A program made the position numbers and the translations under genes. From SIG603 sp964369225 (GTDB taxonomy: Bacteria; Bacillota; Clostridia; Oscillospirales; Acutalibacteraceae): DNA of 64,000 bases. Positions 9,417-18,159 of this stretch are shown piece after piece. Below the pieces are notes generated by a model. The model was not told where the DNA came from. It did no database searches and worked only from the letters and a program-made list of their open reading frames with translations. How positions within the stretch are numbered: the first letter of the stretch is position 1; each line of letters begins with the position of its first letter. Location: positions 148,164-212,163 of the forward strand of contig CAYJER010000001.1 of assembly GCA_964369225.1 (NCBI GenBank), written 5' to 3'.

Positions 9417-10592
9417 TTATTTAAGCTGATTAGCTATATCAGCGTCTACTATATCTTCACCAGACATTGTTTTAAGCTGTTCTCTTGAAACATCAGATAG
9501 TCCATCGTTGATTATTGCGTTGAAATCAACTGTTGATAGCTTGTCTAGCTCTTCTTTTGTGATTTTGCCATCACGTAAGTCTCTTACTATTTTATTCTCA
9601 AACATTGAATACTTATTTTGCTTAAAGTAACGTAAGAATTTGTGTTTTATAACCCACATTGCAGGCTTTGCAATATATTTTTGCATTGCTGGTGAGGCTG
9701 AACCTATCATCCAACAAGCTCTATCACAGTTTCTAACCTTACTTCTAACTTTTTCTGCCTTTTCCCCGTTCCATAGCTCATCCCAAGTAGCAGATTCATT
9801 AATATTTCCCATTACTTCTTTATCTTTAGTTCCGTTACATGGCATAACATCACCATATGGATCAACAAAGAAAGTGTCAAAGGCCATATCACAAGGCAAT
9901 AGTCTGTCTTGTCCATAAATATAATTAATTAGTCCATGGTTAAAGTATGCTCTAAACCATTTTTTAGGACTTTTTGATTTAAGTAGCTCGTTAATTAAAT
10001 TCTCAAACTCTTTTGCTACCATAGGTCTATCTTTAATAACATTTTTAGCTTCAACGAAATAGAAACTATTATGAAGTGAGGCTGTTGCGAACTCCATGTT
10101 CATTTCGTCTGAAATCTTGTATAAAGGTACTAAGTCTTTTGCGTTTGCGTCTTGTACTGTCATTCCAAAACCAACGTCTTTCATACCCATTTCTACAAGC
10201 TTTTTTAATGTGTTATATCCTTTTTTGTAGCCGTCATCAAGTCCACGAATTATGTTGTTTGTTTCTTCTAGTCCCTCAATTGAAATTCTTATGCCAATAT
10301 TAGGAAATTCTTTACATAAATCAACTATTCTATCTGTAAAGAAACCATTTGTAGATATAACAATTCTCTCTGATTTTTTATATAGCTCTCTTACTATATC
10401 TATTAGATCTGTTCTAATAAATGGCTCGCCACCTGTGATGTTTGTGAAATACATCTCAGGAAGTTTCTTTATTGCCTCTAGGCTTATCTCTTCTTCTGGT
10501 TTTGATGGTGCTTTGTACCTGTTGCACATATTACATCTTGCATTACAACGATAGGTAACTATAACTGTTCCGTTTAACTTTTTATTTGCCAT
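9417..10592 (-). CDS. Radical SAM protein with SPASM-type C-terminal cysteines
   Basis: This 391-residue protein has a classic radical SAM cluster CX3CX2C (C16, C20, C23 in YRCNARCNMCNRY) and GGEP (54-57) for SAM binding. A C-terminal SPASM/twitch-like region has C234, C252, C289 and C293 for an auxiliary Fe-S cluster. SPASM proteins modify peptides, activate sulfatases, or act on sugars and aminoglycosides. Here it sits between glycosyltransferase genes with 8-22 base gaps, so it probably modifies a sugar, a lipid-linked glycan or a small carrier in polysaccharide synthesis. No precursor peptide gene is seen next to it. A residual role as an anaerobic sulfatase-maturating enzyme for the sulfatase at 36 kb is less likely given its context. 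Confidence 0.8.
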   Translation of the reverse strand: MANKKLNGTVIVTYRCNARCNMCNRYKAPSKPEEEISLEAIKKLPEMYFTNITGGEPFIRTDLIDIVRELYKKSERIVISTNGFFTDRIVDLCKEFPNIGIRISIEGLEETNNIIRGLDDGYKKGYNTLKKLVEMGMKDVGFGMTVQDANAKDLVPLYKISDEMNMEFATASLHNSFYFVEAKNVIKDRPMVAKEFENLINELLKSKSPKKWFRAYFNHGLINYIYGQDRLLPCDMAFDTFFVDPYGDVMPCNGTKDKEVMGNINESATWDELWNGEKAEKVRSKVRNCDRACWMIGSASPAMQKYIAKPAMWVIKHKFLRYFKQNKYSMFENKIVRDLRDGKITKEELDKLSTVDFNAIINDGLSDVSREQLKTMSGEDIVDADIANQLK

Positions 10593-10600
10593 GTATACTC

Positions 10601-11788
10601 CTAATTATATATTTTAATAATTTTTTTATAATAATCTTCTATAGTATCAAAATCAATATCCTTACAGTCTATTTTGTATGTTTCAGCATTGAACATTGAT
10701 TGTATTTTGTTTTTTAACTCGTTCTTATTTCCACTTTCAAATAGTTCACCAGTCTTACCTACATTTATAAGCTCAGGTATTCCACCAATATTTGCACCTA
10801 ACACTGCTGTTCCAAACATTTGGCTTTCCATCACTGAAAACGGGCAATTTTCATACCATTCAGAAGGATAAATACTAAGCTTAGCCTCTCTAATGAGCTT
10901 TTCTAGTTCTTTTCCCTTTTTAAAGCCTACATTTGTTATATTGCTAACATTTGCTAATTTTTCTTCAAGTGGACCTGTTCCTGCAAAAATGAACTGAATA
11001 TCTGTAAGTTCTTTACAAACATTTATAAGAGTATCAATGCCTTTTTCTCTTGAAAATCTTCCAAAATATAAAACATAATCTTTTTTTTCAGTTTCTTTCC
11101 ATTCAATATTCTCAATAAAATTATGAAGTGCAACAGTTTTAGTAGCAAAAATTTTATTTGTATCCATTCTCATCTTCATAAAATTAGAACAACAAATTAT
11201 TGTATCAATATTTTTATAAACTGATTTCATCTTCCAAAAATAAGCTTCCATTGTGCCTATTGCGGATTTTGCAGTAGAGCCATGAATACATTTATTTTTT
11301 GTGCAATTTATAAATTTGCCTCCTAGACACTTTACACAATTTTCTGAAGTGTTAGGATTATTACACATATGATTAGGACATACCAACTGATAATCATGTG
11401 CTGTAAATACTATTTTGCATTTGTGGTTGTTTTTCTTGCTCCATTTTTTAACTTCTAATATAACACTCGGAGTCAATTGAAAGTTAAAATTATTCAAATG
11501 CACTACATCTGGCTTAAATTTATCAAGCACTAGCCTAATTTTCTTTCTTGCCTCTGTTGAGTATATCGTCTTCAAAGGGTAAGTAAGTTTAGCTAATTTG
11601 CTAGCATTATGAAAGTCCATGTTTGATGTATAGGCATTAGCGCTATTGTGAACTACATTATCCTTATGTTCCATTCCAAAATACTCTACTTCATGCCCCT
11701 GCGATTTTAGGTAATCACCAAGTTTAAATATATATGTTTCAGACCCACCATTTGGGTAAAGAAACTTATTCACCATCAATATTTTCAT
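10601..11788 (-). CDS. Glycosyltransferase family 4 with cysteine-rich insert
   Basis: This 395-residue GT4 enzyme opens MKILMVNKFLYPNGGSETYI. Its donor half contains VLYFGRFSREKGIDTLI (about 239-255) and an EX7E region (YPSEWYENCPFSVMESQMFG). Between about residues 130 and 165 it has an insert with seven or so cysteines (CPNHMCNN, NCVKCLGG, NCTKNKCIHG). This insert recurs in a subgroup of GT4 enzymes, and it may bind a metal. The gene overlaps the next-upstream GT4 gene by 4 bases (ATGA-type coupling). Confidence 0.85.
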   Translation of the reverse strand: MKILMVNKFLYPNGGSETYIFKLGDYLKSQGHEVEYFGMEHKDNVVHNSANAYTSNMDFHNASKLAKLTYPLKTIYSTEARKKIRLVLDKFKPDVVHLNNFNFQLTPSVILEVKKWSKKNNHKCKIVFTAHDYQLVCPNHMCNNPNTSENCVKCLGGKFINCTKNKCIHGSTAKSAIGTMEAYFWKMKSVYKNIDTIICCSNFMKMRMDTNKIFATKTVALHNFIENIEWKETEKKDYVLYFGRFSREKGIDTLINVCKELTDIQFIFAGTGPLEEKLANVSNITNVGFKKGKELEKLIREAKLSIYPSEWYENCPFSVMESQMFGTAVLGANIGGIPELINVGKTGELFESGNKNELKNKIQSMFNAETYKIDCKDIDFDTIEDYYKKIIKIYN

Positions 11789-12906
11789 CTTCTGCCCTCA
11801 TAAATTTTTATAGTTTCATTAGTAATATGATCCCAGTTGTATTTATTACATATGTAGTCACTGGCAGTATCTTTGAACCCCTTCACAATTTTCTCATTAT
11901 CGCATAAATACTGCAACTTATCTTTTAAGTCTTCCATATTACCTTGCTTAAATAAAACTGCCTTATCCTCTACTACTTCTGCTATTTCAGGAATGCTTGA
12001 GCCCAACACACAGTTACCATAGCTCATAGCCTCTAGCAAACTAAGAGGCATACCCTCCAAATCAGATGGAAGTGTGTACACATATGCATTACTATATAGT
12101 TCTTCAAGTGGTCTACCGCTTACAAAACCTGTAAAAATAATTCTATCGTCATTTTTTGAAAGATTTTTAAGCTCGTTGTAATATTCGTTAGTATCACTTG
12201 AACCACCAGCTATTACTAGCTTTTTGTCAGTTTTTACATTTTTGTAAGAATTAATTAAGTAATGTATACCTTTTTCAGGAACCATTCTTCCTAAAAATAA
12301 AATATATGAATTTTCTTCAAGTCCAAATTTTTCGGTTATCTCTTGAGCCTGCTTAATTTCAGGGACTGCAACACCATTCGGAACAAAAACAGTATCTCTA
12401 CCATAAGTCTCTTTAAAATATCTTCTAACATTTTGGCTTAGAACAATAATTTCATCGGCGTGTTTAACAGCCATCTTTTCACCAAATTTAAGATAGTTAG
12501 TTGCAAACCCACCCCATTTACTTCTTTGCCAGTCTAGTCCATGTATTGTGGCGACACATCTCTTACCAAATAGCTTAGGTATCCACATCATAGCACAAGG
12601 TCCTTCTGCATGAAAATGCACAACATCACTCTTAGAGAATGCCGTTTTCAATGCAGCAAAAAAAGAAGATGTCATAGCAGCTAAACCTTTAACGTCGATA
12701 GTTAGCACTGATTTTAACTCTACTCCTTTGTAATTATTCATCTGTTCAGAGTTAAATTCTTTTCCTGATACATGCTTGCCTTTTCTATTATAACAGACAA
12801 CATTATGACCAAGACTAGCCATTCTAACTGAAAGTTCTTCTACTACAACTTCTACACCACCCTCTCGAGATGGTATGCGCTTATGTCCTAACATTAATAT
12901 TTTCAC
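11785..12906 (-). CDS. Glycosyltransferase family 4 (WcaI/RfaG-like)
   Basis: This 373-residue enzyme opens MLGHKRIPSREGGVEVVVEE, a glycine loop seen in GT4 rhamnosyl- and galactosyltransferases. It carries ATIHGLDWQRSKWGG (about 118-132) and the donor-half motif YILFLGRMVPEKGIHYLI. An EX7E region follows (DLEGMPLSLLEAMSYG). It overlaps both neighbours by 4 bases. As one of the promoter-proximal transferases it may add an early sugar, possibly the one after the initiating phosphosugar. No phosphoglycosyltransferase (WcaJ/WecA type) is seen in the window. Confidence 0.85.
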   Translation of the reverse strand: MKILMLGHKRIPSREGGVEVVVEELSVRMASLGHNVVCYNRKGKHVSGKEFNSEQMNNYKGVELKSVLTIDVKGLAAMTSSFFAALKTAFSKSDVVHFHAEGPCAMMWIPKLFGKRCVATIHGLDWQRSKWGGFATNYLKFGEKMAVKHADEIIVLSQNVRRYFKETYGRDTVFVPNGVAVPEIKQAQEITEKFGLEENSYILFLGRMVPEKGIHYLINSYKNVKTDKKLVIAGGSSDTNEYYNELKNLSKNDDRIIFTGFVSGRPLEELYSNAYVYTLPSDLEGMPLSLLEAMSYGNCVLGSSIPEIAEVVEDKAVLFKQGNMEDLKDKLQYLCDNEKIVKGFKDTASDYICNKYNWDHITNETIKIYEGRR

Positions 12907-13637
12907 AATTTTATACCCTTATAATCATTTCTCACTTGCTCATAGCTTTGTAAATTGCCGATATCATATCTTTTGCCAGGCATCTCCATTGAATGTACAG
13001 CTGTTTTTTGAGCTAGCCACACTACAAAACTTCCTGGAGCATCTACATTACAGCCTTCTGAAATAGCTTGTGGGATTTTGTTTATATCTTCTCTTAAGTA
13101 AAAATAGAAAGGAGGAGAACACCAATTACTTTGTGGTTCACTTGGTTTTTCTTCCATATTCAAAATTTTATCATTTTCATATATTTTTACTACACCGCAC
13201 TTTTTAAGCTTTTCAACATTTGCTTCATAGTATCTCATGATGGCAGATGTACCCTTTTGTTTTGAATATTCAAGAAATTTGTTTAAGCTAAAGTCAAGGA
13301 GATTATCTCCAGCTATAACAAACACATCATCATCAATGCTAAGCTTTTTAAGAGCAAATTCGATATCCCTTACTGCACCAAGACGTGTTTCATTGCTTGA
13401 TGTACCATCATCTACAATTGTTATTTTTTCTTTTGTTTTTGCCCATTCCTCAAAATGAGTTACATATTTATGATTAGAGATAACTACATATTCATCTATC
13501 AAACCGCTTGTCTCTATGTCGTCAATTAGCCAATCTAATATAGTTTTTTCACCCACCATTAGTAATGGTTTTGGAAAATTTTCAGTTAATGGATATAATC
13601 TTGTAGCATATCCTGCCGCTAGAATTAAACATTTCAT
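12903..13637 (-). CDS. Sugar-1-phosphate nucleotidyltransferase
   Basis: This protein of 244 residues starts at the ATG at 13635-13637, which forms an ATGA overlap with the stop of the kinase gene. A frame extension to 13664 lacks support. The signature LILAAGYATRLYPLTENFPK is the GXGXRLXPXT...PK nucleotide-binding motif of NTP_transferase enzymes. FVIAGDNLLDF carries the metal-binding Asp. The closest types are glucose-1-phosphate thymidylyl- or uridylyltransferases, but at about 240 residues it is short, like RmlA-related single-domain proteins. Its fixed place after a GHMP sugar kinase suggests it activates the sugar-1-phosphate which that kinase makes. Confidence 0.82.
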   Translation of the reverse strand: MKCLILAAGYATRLYPLTENFPKPLLMVGEKTILDWLIDDIETSGLIDEYVVISNHKYVTHFEEWAKTKEKITIVDDGTSSNETRLGAVRDIEFALKKLSIDDDVFVIAGDNLLDFSLNKFLEYSKQKGTSAIMRYYEANVEKLKKCGVVKIYENDKILNMEEKPSEPQSNWCSPPFYFYLREDINKIPQAISEGCNVDAPGSFVVWLAQKTAVHSMEMPGKRYDIGNLQSYEQVRNDYKGIKL

Positions 13638-14806
13638 ATTGAAACTCCGTCTGCACTTACACAAGTAATTGCTGTATATTTTTCATTTAAATCTGGGAAT
13701 CTTTTGATATACTTTTTCTGTACATTTTCTAATATACTCTCTTCATAGTTAGGATCTATTAAAGCCATGCAACAACCTTTAAAGCCAGCACCTGAAAATC
13801 TACCGCCATAAATTCCATCAGTTCTCTTCATTATTTCATATAATTCTTTAAGCTCTGGTGAGCCAGTCTCATAACTATATATAGAGCTATAGCCTGACTC
13901 AAAAGATAGCCTTCCATATAAATCTAGGTTTCCATTTTTCCAAGCTTCTGCACCCATTTGAACTCTATCAAACTCGCTATACCAGTGAGTAGCTCTTTTG
14001 CACCAGTTTTCAGGTAGTTTATCTTTATAGTCTTCAAAAATAGCCTTAGGAACATCTCTTAAATAAGTTTGTTCAAACTTACCATACTCCATTCCAGAAA
14101 AAGCCTTTAGTGCATACGCTGCACTTCTACATTCATCTACTCTCATATTAAAAGCAGAACCAGCTAAACTTCTTTCAAGACCAGAGAAAAATATTGCTAT
14201 TTTATATGGTTTCATAACCTTATTTGTTGGAATTAACTCATAACTATCATCTTTAGTATCAAGATATAGTAAATGATCTTTTTTTGAATAAACTTCACAA
14301 GATTGGTCTAGTTTACCACAAGCAACACCAACATATTTATTCTCTGCCTCTAACGCTATTAAAATAAGTTCTGAATCGCTTAATACTATATTATTTAATC
14401 TGCACAATGCAGTTAGAAAACAAATTATAACAGAGGCAGACGAGGATAATCCTCCAATAGGCAGACTTCCTTCAATTACTGCACTCATTCCAATATTAAG
14501 CGGACGTCTTTTACTTAGTGCAATTGTAGCACCTCTTAGATGATCTGCCCAATCATTTTCTTTAATTTCAGGCACAGAATGTATATGAAACTGAGCTCTT
14601 TTAGGAAAATTCACAGAAGTTAGCTCAATAACGCCATTTTGTTTAGCTTTATAAGCTATGTGTATCCCTTTATCTATTGCAAGACCTGTAATTTTTCCGT
14701 ACTGATGGTCGCTATGAGCGCCAATTGGACAAATTCTATAAGGACAAAAGGCTATTCCTGTTGGAGATTTCCCATATATACTTTCAAATTTTTCCACACA
14801 TCTCAT
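13634..14806 (-). CDS. GHMP sugar kinase, galacturonokinase-like
   Basis: This 390-residue protein has the three GHMP motifs. Motif 1 is CPYRICPIGAHSDHQYG (21-37), motif 2 is LPIGGLSSSASV (115-126), and motif 3 is GGRFSGAGFKGCC near the C-terminus. Ordinary galactokinases have a GRVNLIGEHTDY-type motif 1. The PYRICP(I/L)GAHXDHQ form is the one I associate with plant galacturonokinase, so galacturonate (or another uronate) is the favoured substrate. The order epimerase, kinase, nucleotidyltransferase fits a salvage route from free sugar to NDP-sugar. This is inference from the motif and context. Galactokinase activity is the main alternative. Confidence 0.75.
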   Translation of the reverse strand: MRCVEKFESIYGKSPTGIAFCPYRICPIGAHSDHQYGKITGLAIDKGIHIAYKAKQNGVIELTSVNFPKRAQFHIHSVPEIKENDWADHLRGATIALSKRRPLNIGMSAVIEGSLPIGGLSSSASVIICFLTALCRLNNIVLSDSELILIALEAENKYVGVACGKLDQSCEVYSKKDHLLYLDTKDDSYELIPTNKVMKPYKIAIFFSGLERSLAGSAFNMRVDECRSAAYALKAFSGMEYGKFEQTYLRDVPKAIFEDYKDKLPENWCKRATHWYSEFDRVQMGAEAWKNGNLDLYGRLSFESGYSSIYSYETGSPELKELYEIMKRTDGIYGGRFSGAGFKGCCMALIDPNYEESILENVQKKYIKRFPDLNEKYTAITCVSADGVSI

Positions 14807-14819
14807 AATAACCCACCTT

Positions 14820-15854
14820 TTAATTCATATAATATTCTTTATACCATCTTGCAAAACTTCTTAAGCCTTGTCTTAAGCTAGTGCTAGGCTTAAAGTCAAA
14901 ATCTTTCATAAGCTCATCTACATCAGCATATGTGATTTCAACATCACCTTTTTGCATTGGTACTAGTTCTTTATGAGCTTCAAAATCATAATCTTTTGGT
15001 AAAACTTCTGCATCAATTAGCTCTTGTTGAAGTATATCCACAAAGTCAAGTAAGTTCTCTGGTTGATTATTTCCGATATTGTAAACCTTATATCTAGCTC
15101 CATCTTCAGTTCTATCAGGAGTCTTTTGCATAACATTTGTTATTCCTATAACAATATCATCAACATAGGTAAAGTCTCTTTTACAATTCCCGTAGTTGAA
15201 AATTTGTATCATTTCACCATTACGCAATTTATTTGTAAAACCAAAATAAGCCATATCAGGTCTTCCAGCAGGACCATAGACTGTAAAAAATCTTAAACCT
15301 GTCGATGGAATATCATATAGCTTTGAATAGGCATGAGCCATTAATTCATTTGATTTTTTAGTTGCAGCATAAAGAGAAACAGGGTTATCTACTTGGTCTT
15401 CTGTTGCATAAGGAATTTTTTTATTCGTTCCATAAACACTAGAGCTAGAAGCGTATACTAGATGATCTACAGGATAATTTCTGCAAGCTTCTAATATATT
15501 AAAAAATCCTATTATGTTTGCTTCAATATAGACATCTGGATTAGTAATTGAATACCTAACACCAGCTTGAGCTGCCAAATTCACAACAATTTGAGGCTTA
15601 TATTCTTCAAAAATACTATTAACTAGTGATTTATCCGCAATACTGCCTTTAATAAAAGTGAAATTGCTGAAACTTGAAAGTTCATTCAGTCTGTGTTCCT
15701 TTAATGAAACATCATAATAATCATTCATATTATCAATTCCGATTATTGTTATGTTTTGATTTTCATTTAGCAATTTTTTTGCTAAGTTTGAGCCGATAAA
15801 ACCAGCTACACCTGTAAGAAATATAACATTATTTTCTAGTATAATTTTAGTCAT
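14820..15854 (-). CDS. NAD-dependent epimerase, UDP-glucuronate 4-epimerase-like
   Basis: This 344-residue short-chain dehydrogenase/epimerase has the Rossmann motif GVAGFIGSNLA (about 15-25), the catalytic Ser region ASSSSVYG and YAATKKSNE (Tyr-X3-Lys). The segments NLAAQAGVRYSI, and RFFTVYGPAGRPDMAYFGFT are strongly typical of UDP-glucuronate 4-epimerases (CapI/Cap1J/LpsL group). It would interconvert UDP-GlcA and UDP-GalA in the cytoplasm. It is the first gene of the polysaccharide operon, with promoter 15894-15922 and ribosome binding site AGGAG just upstream. The partner UDP-glucose dehydrogenase is not in the window. Confidence 0.85.
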   Translation of the reverse strand: MTKIILENNVIFLTGVAGFIGSNLAKKLLNENQNITIIGIDNMNDYYDVSLKEHRLNELSSFSNFTFIKGSIADKSLVNSIFEEYKPQIVVNLAAQAGVRYSITNPDVYIEANIIGFFNILEACRNYPVDHLVYASSSSVYGTNKKIPYATEDQVDNPVSLYAATKKSNELMAHAYSKLYDIPSTGLRFFTVYGPAGRPDMAYFGFTNKLRNGEMIQIFNYGNCKRDFTYVDDIVIGITNVMQKTPDRTEDGARYKVYNIGNNQPENLLDFVDILQQELIDAEVLPKDYDFEAHKELVPMQKGDVEITYADVDELMKDFDFKPSTSLRQGLRSFARWYKEYYMN

Positions 15855-16178
15855 TAATTATTGCTCCTATTTATCATGAGAATTATTATTATTATTTTAA
15901 CATTAAAACAAATAAAAATCAAGTCTTTTTTATTTAATTATTTTTGTAGATTACACAAGAAAATACACGCAATTTTCAAGATGTTTTAATTCATTATTCA
16001 TATAATTTAATCGTAAAAGTTATTATTATGTTGGTTTTCGTCTTTAATATCTACTTTTTCTCGCTTATCTATATTAATAATTACGAAAACATTTAGCAAT
16101 TTTGAAATATTTTACAAAAACATAGTCCGTATAACTAGAAATATGTTGTAATCTCTGAAAAATGTCTTAGTTCATAAA
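15855..16178. other. Intergenic spacer, 324 bases
   Basis: This very A+T-rich stretch separates the GH120 gene from the polysaccharide operon. Apart from the promoter at 15894-15922 I see no open reading frame with a ribosome binding site, no strong hairpin terminator and none of the GTAGGGG repeats. A terminator for the GH120 operon is therefore not identified. Confidence 0.5.
15894..15922 (-). promoter_or_regulatory. SigmaA-type promoter of the polysaccharide operon
   Basis: On the minus strand TTGATT (15917-15922) is followed after 17 bases by TAAAAT (15894-15899), about 40 bases before the epimerase ATG. It is the only convincing promoter seen for the genes from 15854 down to the window start, whose gaps are mostly below 25 bases. 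Confidence 0.75.
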
Positions 16179-18146
16179 TTATTTCTTTGCTCCTATTTCA
16201 TTTAATTTAAAAAGCAAAATTTTATTTTCGCCTGTCTTTAAACTCTGTATTGCACCCACTAATGCACTCTTCTCTATTTTTTGGCACAATAAGTCTCTAT
16301 CAAAAGAAATATTTCTACCATTTTTATCTTCAAATACTGCATTTGAAAGTCTTGTAGGTTCAAATATTTCACTAGAAATTAGCTGTGTTTGTGCCGTAAA
16401 TTGTTCTGCACTGCATTCAATATTCAAATACACATTATCTTCCTCTATTGTGACTTTAGGATTAGATACTTTTTCATTTATAACGCACGGGGTGTTTTCT
16501 ACATTCGCAGATTTCGAGCCATTATAATAGACATTGCCATCCATATATACAGGTTGTTTCACTAGCAGAAACGCCTCAAGATCGCCTTTTCCTAACGATG
16601 ATACACTGTCAATATATTCGTCGACCGAGCTTGTAAAGTTGTCGTACCCAGAAGTACCATATGTTACATTTTCATCATCGTTTGCATAAAAGACATTATT
16701 AAACACTCTATCGTCTCCGCCATAAATAGGACTAGCCCCTTTAATTTTAGTGCTATGTGGCAGATGATACGGTGTAGAACGATCTAAGGCTTCACCTAGT
16801 TCATATTTTCCACAGAAAATATTGTGAACATAAGCTCCACCCTGTGACACATTACAGAAATTAACCTTAGATAAAAACAAATTATTATCTACAATATATG
16901 GACCATGAGACACTTCTACCATTGCATCTAGCAGATTATCGTTAAATACATTCTTGCTTATTCTTGTTCCTTGGGCTTGCCAATCCATCCATAAACCCAT
17001 TTGACAATTGTGAATATAGTTGCCATGTATTTCTACATCGATAGGGGTGTGCAGCTTAATTCCAGCAATTTCCCAGCCAAAATATTCCATTTTAGCGCCT
17101 ATATTAAAAATATGATTTCCGTAAATTTCGCTAAAAACACAGCCTAAATGTCCCACAATTCCATTCTGTCCACAATCATAAATTGTGTTGTTTCTGATTA
17201 TATGGGAGCCTATTTTCTCTTTGCACCAACCTTGCTCTAAACCTTTGTAAACCGCCTCTAACTGTTTGTGATAGCCTGAAACTTTTCCATATTTTGTTCG
17301 TTCATTGTTTCCAGTAGAACTCTCTTTTCCAATACTAATAGCACTGCATTTTGAATCATGTATAATATTATTTTCAATAATCCACGACTTACTCCAATTT
17401 GTCGATATCAAACCTGTTTGGTCTGCCGTTGGAGGCGACCACATAGTAGCGGCATGAGCCATCTCAAAGTTTTGGACAGTTATAAAATCCACCCCTGTGC
17501 TATCAGGCTTAAAGCAACTTTTTCTTACATTTATCTCGGTAAGCTCTTTATTTGGGTTGTACTCATGAAAATTAGCGTAAACAGTTGTAGTGTTTTCCTC
17601 AACTATGGCATGCCACAGAAATTTACTTTCTTGAGGAAAAAACAACGACTTTTTCAAGCTTCTATCCTCTGTCAGTTTAACATTAATTTCAGTTCGTGTC
17701 TCACCTGCCAACACTTCTTGTAAACTTGTTGCCTCATAAAAAGATTTTCCATTTAAATAAAGCTCACCTGAATGAATTTTATATTCATCAGGATACAAAA
17801 ACCAGTCTCCCTCAACAGTTTGAGAAAAAGGATTGTATCCGTGAAACATAGAGTTATCAACTGTCAATTGCCATACATTACCTTGATACAGTTTCCAATC
17901 TTTCACGATTTCTGAACCCTTAATTATTACTTTTTCAGACTTTGCCGCAGTATAAGTAATTCTACTACTCTCATTAAATCCACCATTTTGAGGGATAACA
18001 CATTCACGGTACACACCCTCATGAACTATAACAGTATCGCCTGCCTTTGCAATTGAGGCTGCTTTATTGATTGTCAGTAACGGTGAATTTTCATCACCTA
18101 AATTTGTGTCTTTTCCTTGTTTTGACACATGATAAATTTTACTCAT
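16179..18146 (-). CDS. GH120 beta-xylosidase-like right-handed beta-helix enzyme
   Basis: This 655-residue protein reads as a GH120 enzyme from end to end, with segments such as LLTINKAASIAKAGDTVIVH and HGVYREC-like beta-helix openings. By recall it parallels XylC of Thermoanaerobacterium saccharolyticum. D388 (LWMDWQAQG) and E411 (VEVSHGPY) are 23 residues apart, the same spacing as the nucleophile and acid/base of XylC. The family splits xylose from xylo-oligosaccharides. There is no signal peptide, so it should act in the cytoplasm on imported oligosaccharides. The gene lies 13 bases after the transglutaminase gene, an odd partner, and ATG has GGGAGAA-type sequence upstream. No xylan transporter is seen nearby. 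Confidence 0.88.
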   Translation of the reverse strand: MSKIYHVSKQGKDTNLGDENSPLLTINKAASIAKAGDTVIVHEGVYRECVIPQNGGFNESSRITYTAAKSEKVIIKGSEIVKDWKLYQGNVWQLTVDNSMFHGYNPFSQTVEGDWFLYPDEYKIHSGELYLNGKSFYEATSLQEVLAGETRTEINVKLTEDRSLKKSLFFPQESKFLWHAIVEENTTTVYANFHEYNPNKELTEINVRKSCFKPDSTGVDFITVQNFEMAHAATMWSPPTADQTGLISTNWSKSWIIENNIIHDSKCSAISIGKESSTGNNERTKYGKVSGYHKQLEAVYKGLEQGWCKEKIGSHIIRNNTIYDCGQNGIVGHLGCVFSEIYGNHIFNIGAKMEYFGWEIAGIKLHTPIDVEIHGNYIHNCQMGLWMDWQAQGTRISKNVFNDNLLDAMVEVSHGPYIVDNNLFLSKVNFCNVSQGGAYVHNIFCGKYELGEALDRSTPYHLPHSTKIKGASPIYGGDDRVFNNVFYANDDENVTYGTSGYDNFTSSVDEYIDSVSSLGKGDLEAFLLVKQPVYMDGNVYYNGSKSANVENTPCVINEKVSNPKVTIEEDNVYLNIECSAEQFTAQTQLISSEIFEPTRLSNAVFEDKNGRNISFDRDLLCQKIEKSALVGAIQSLKTGENKILLFKLNEIGAKK

Positions 18147-18159
18147 AACTATTCTCCCT

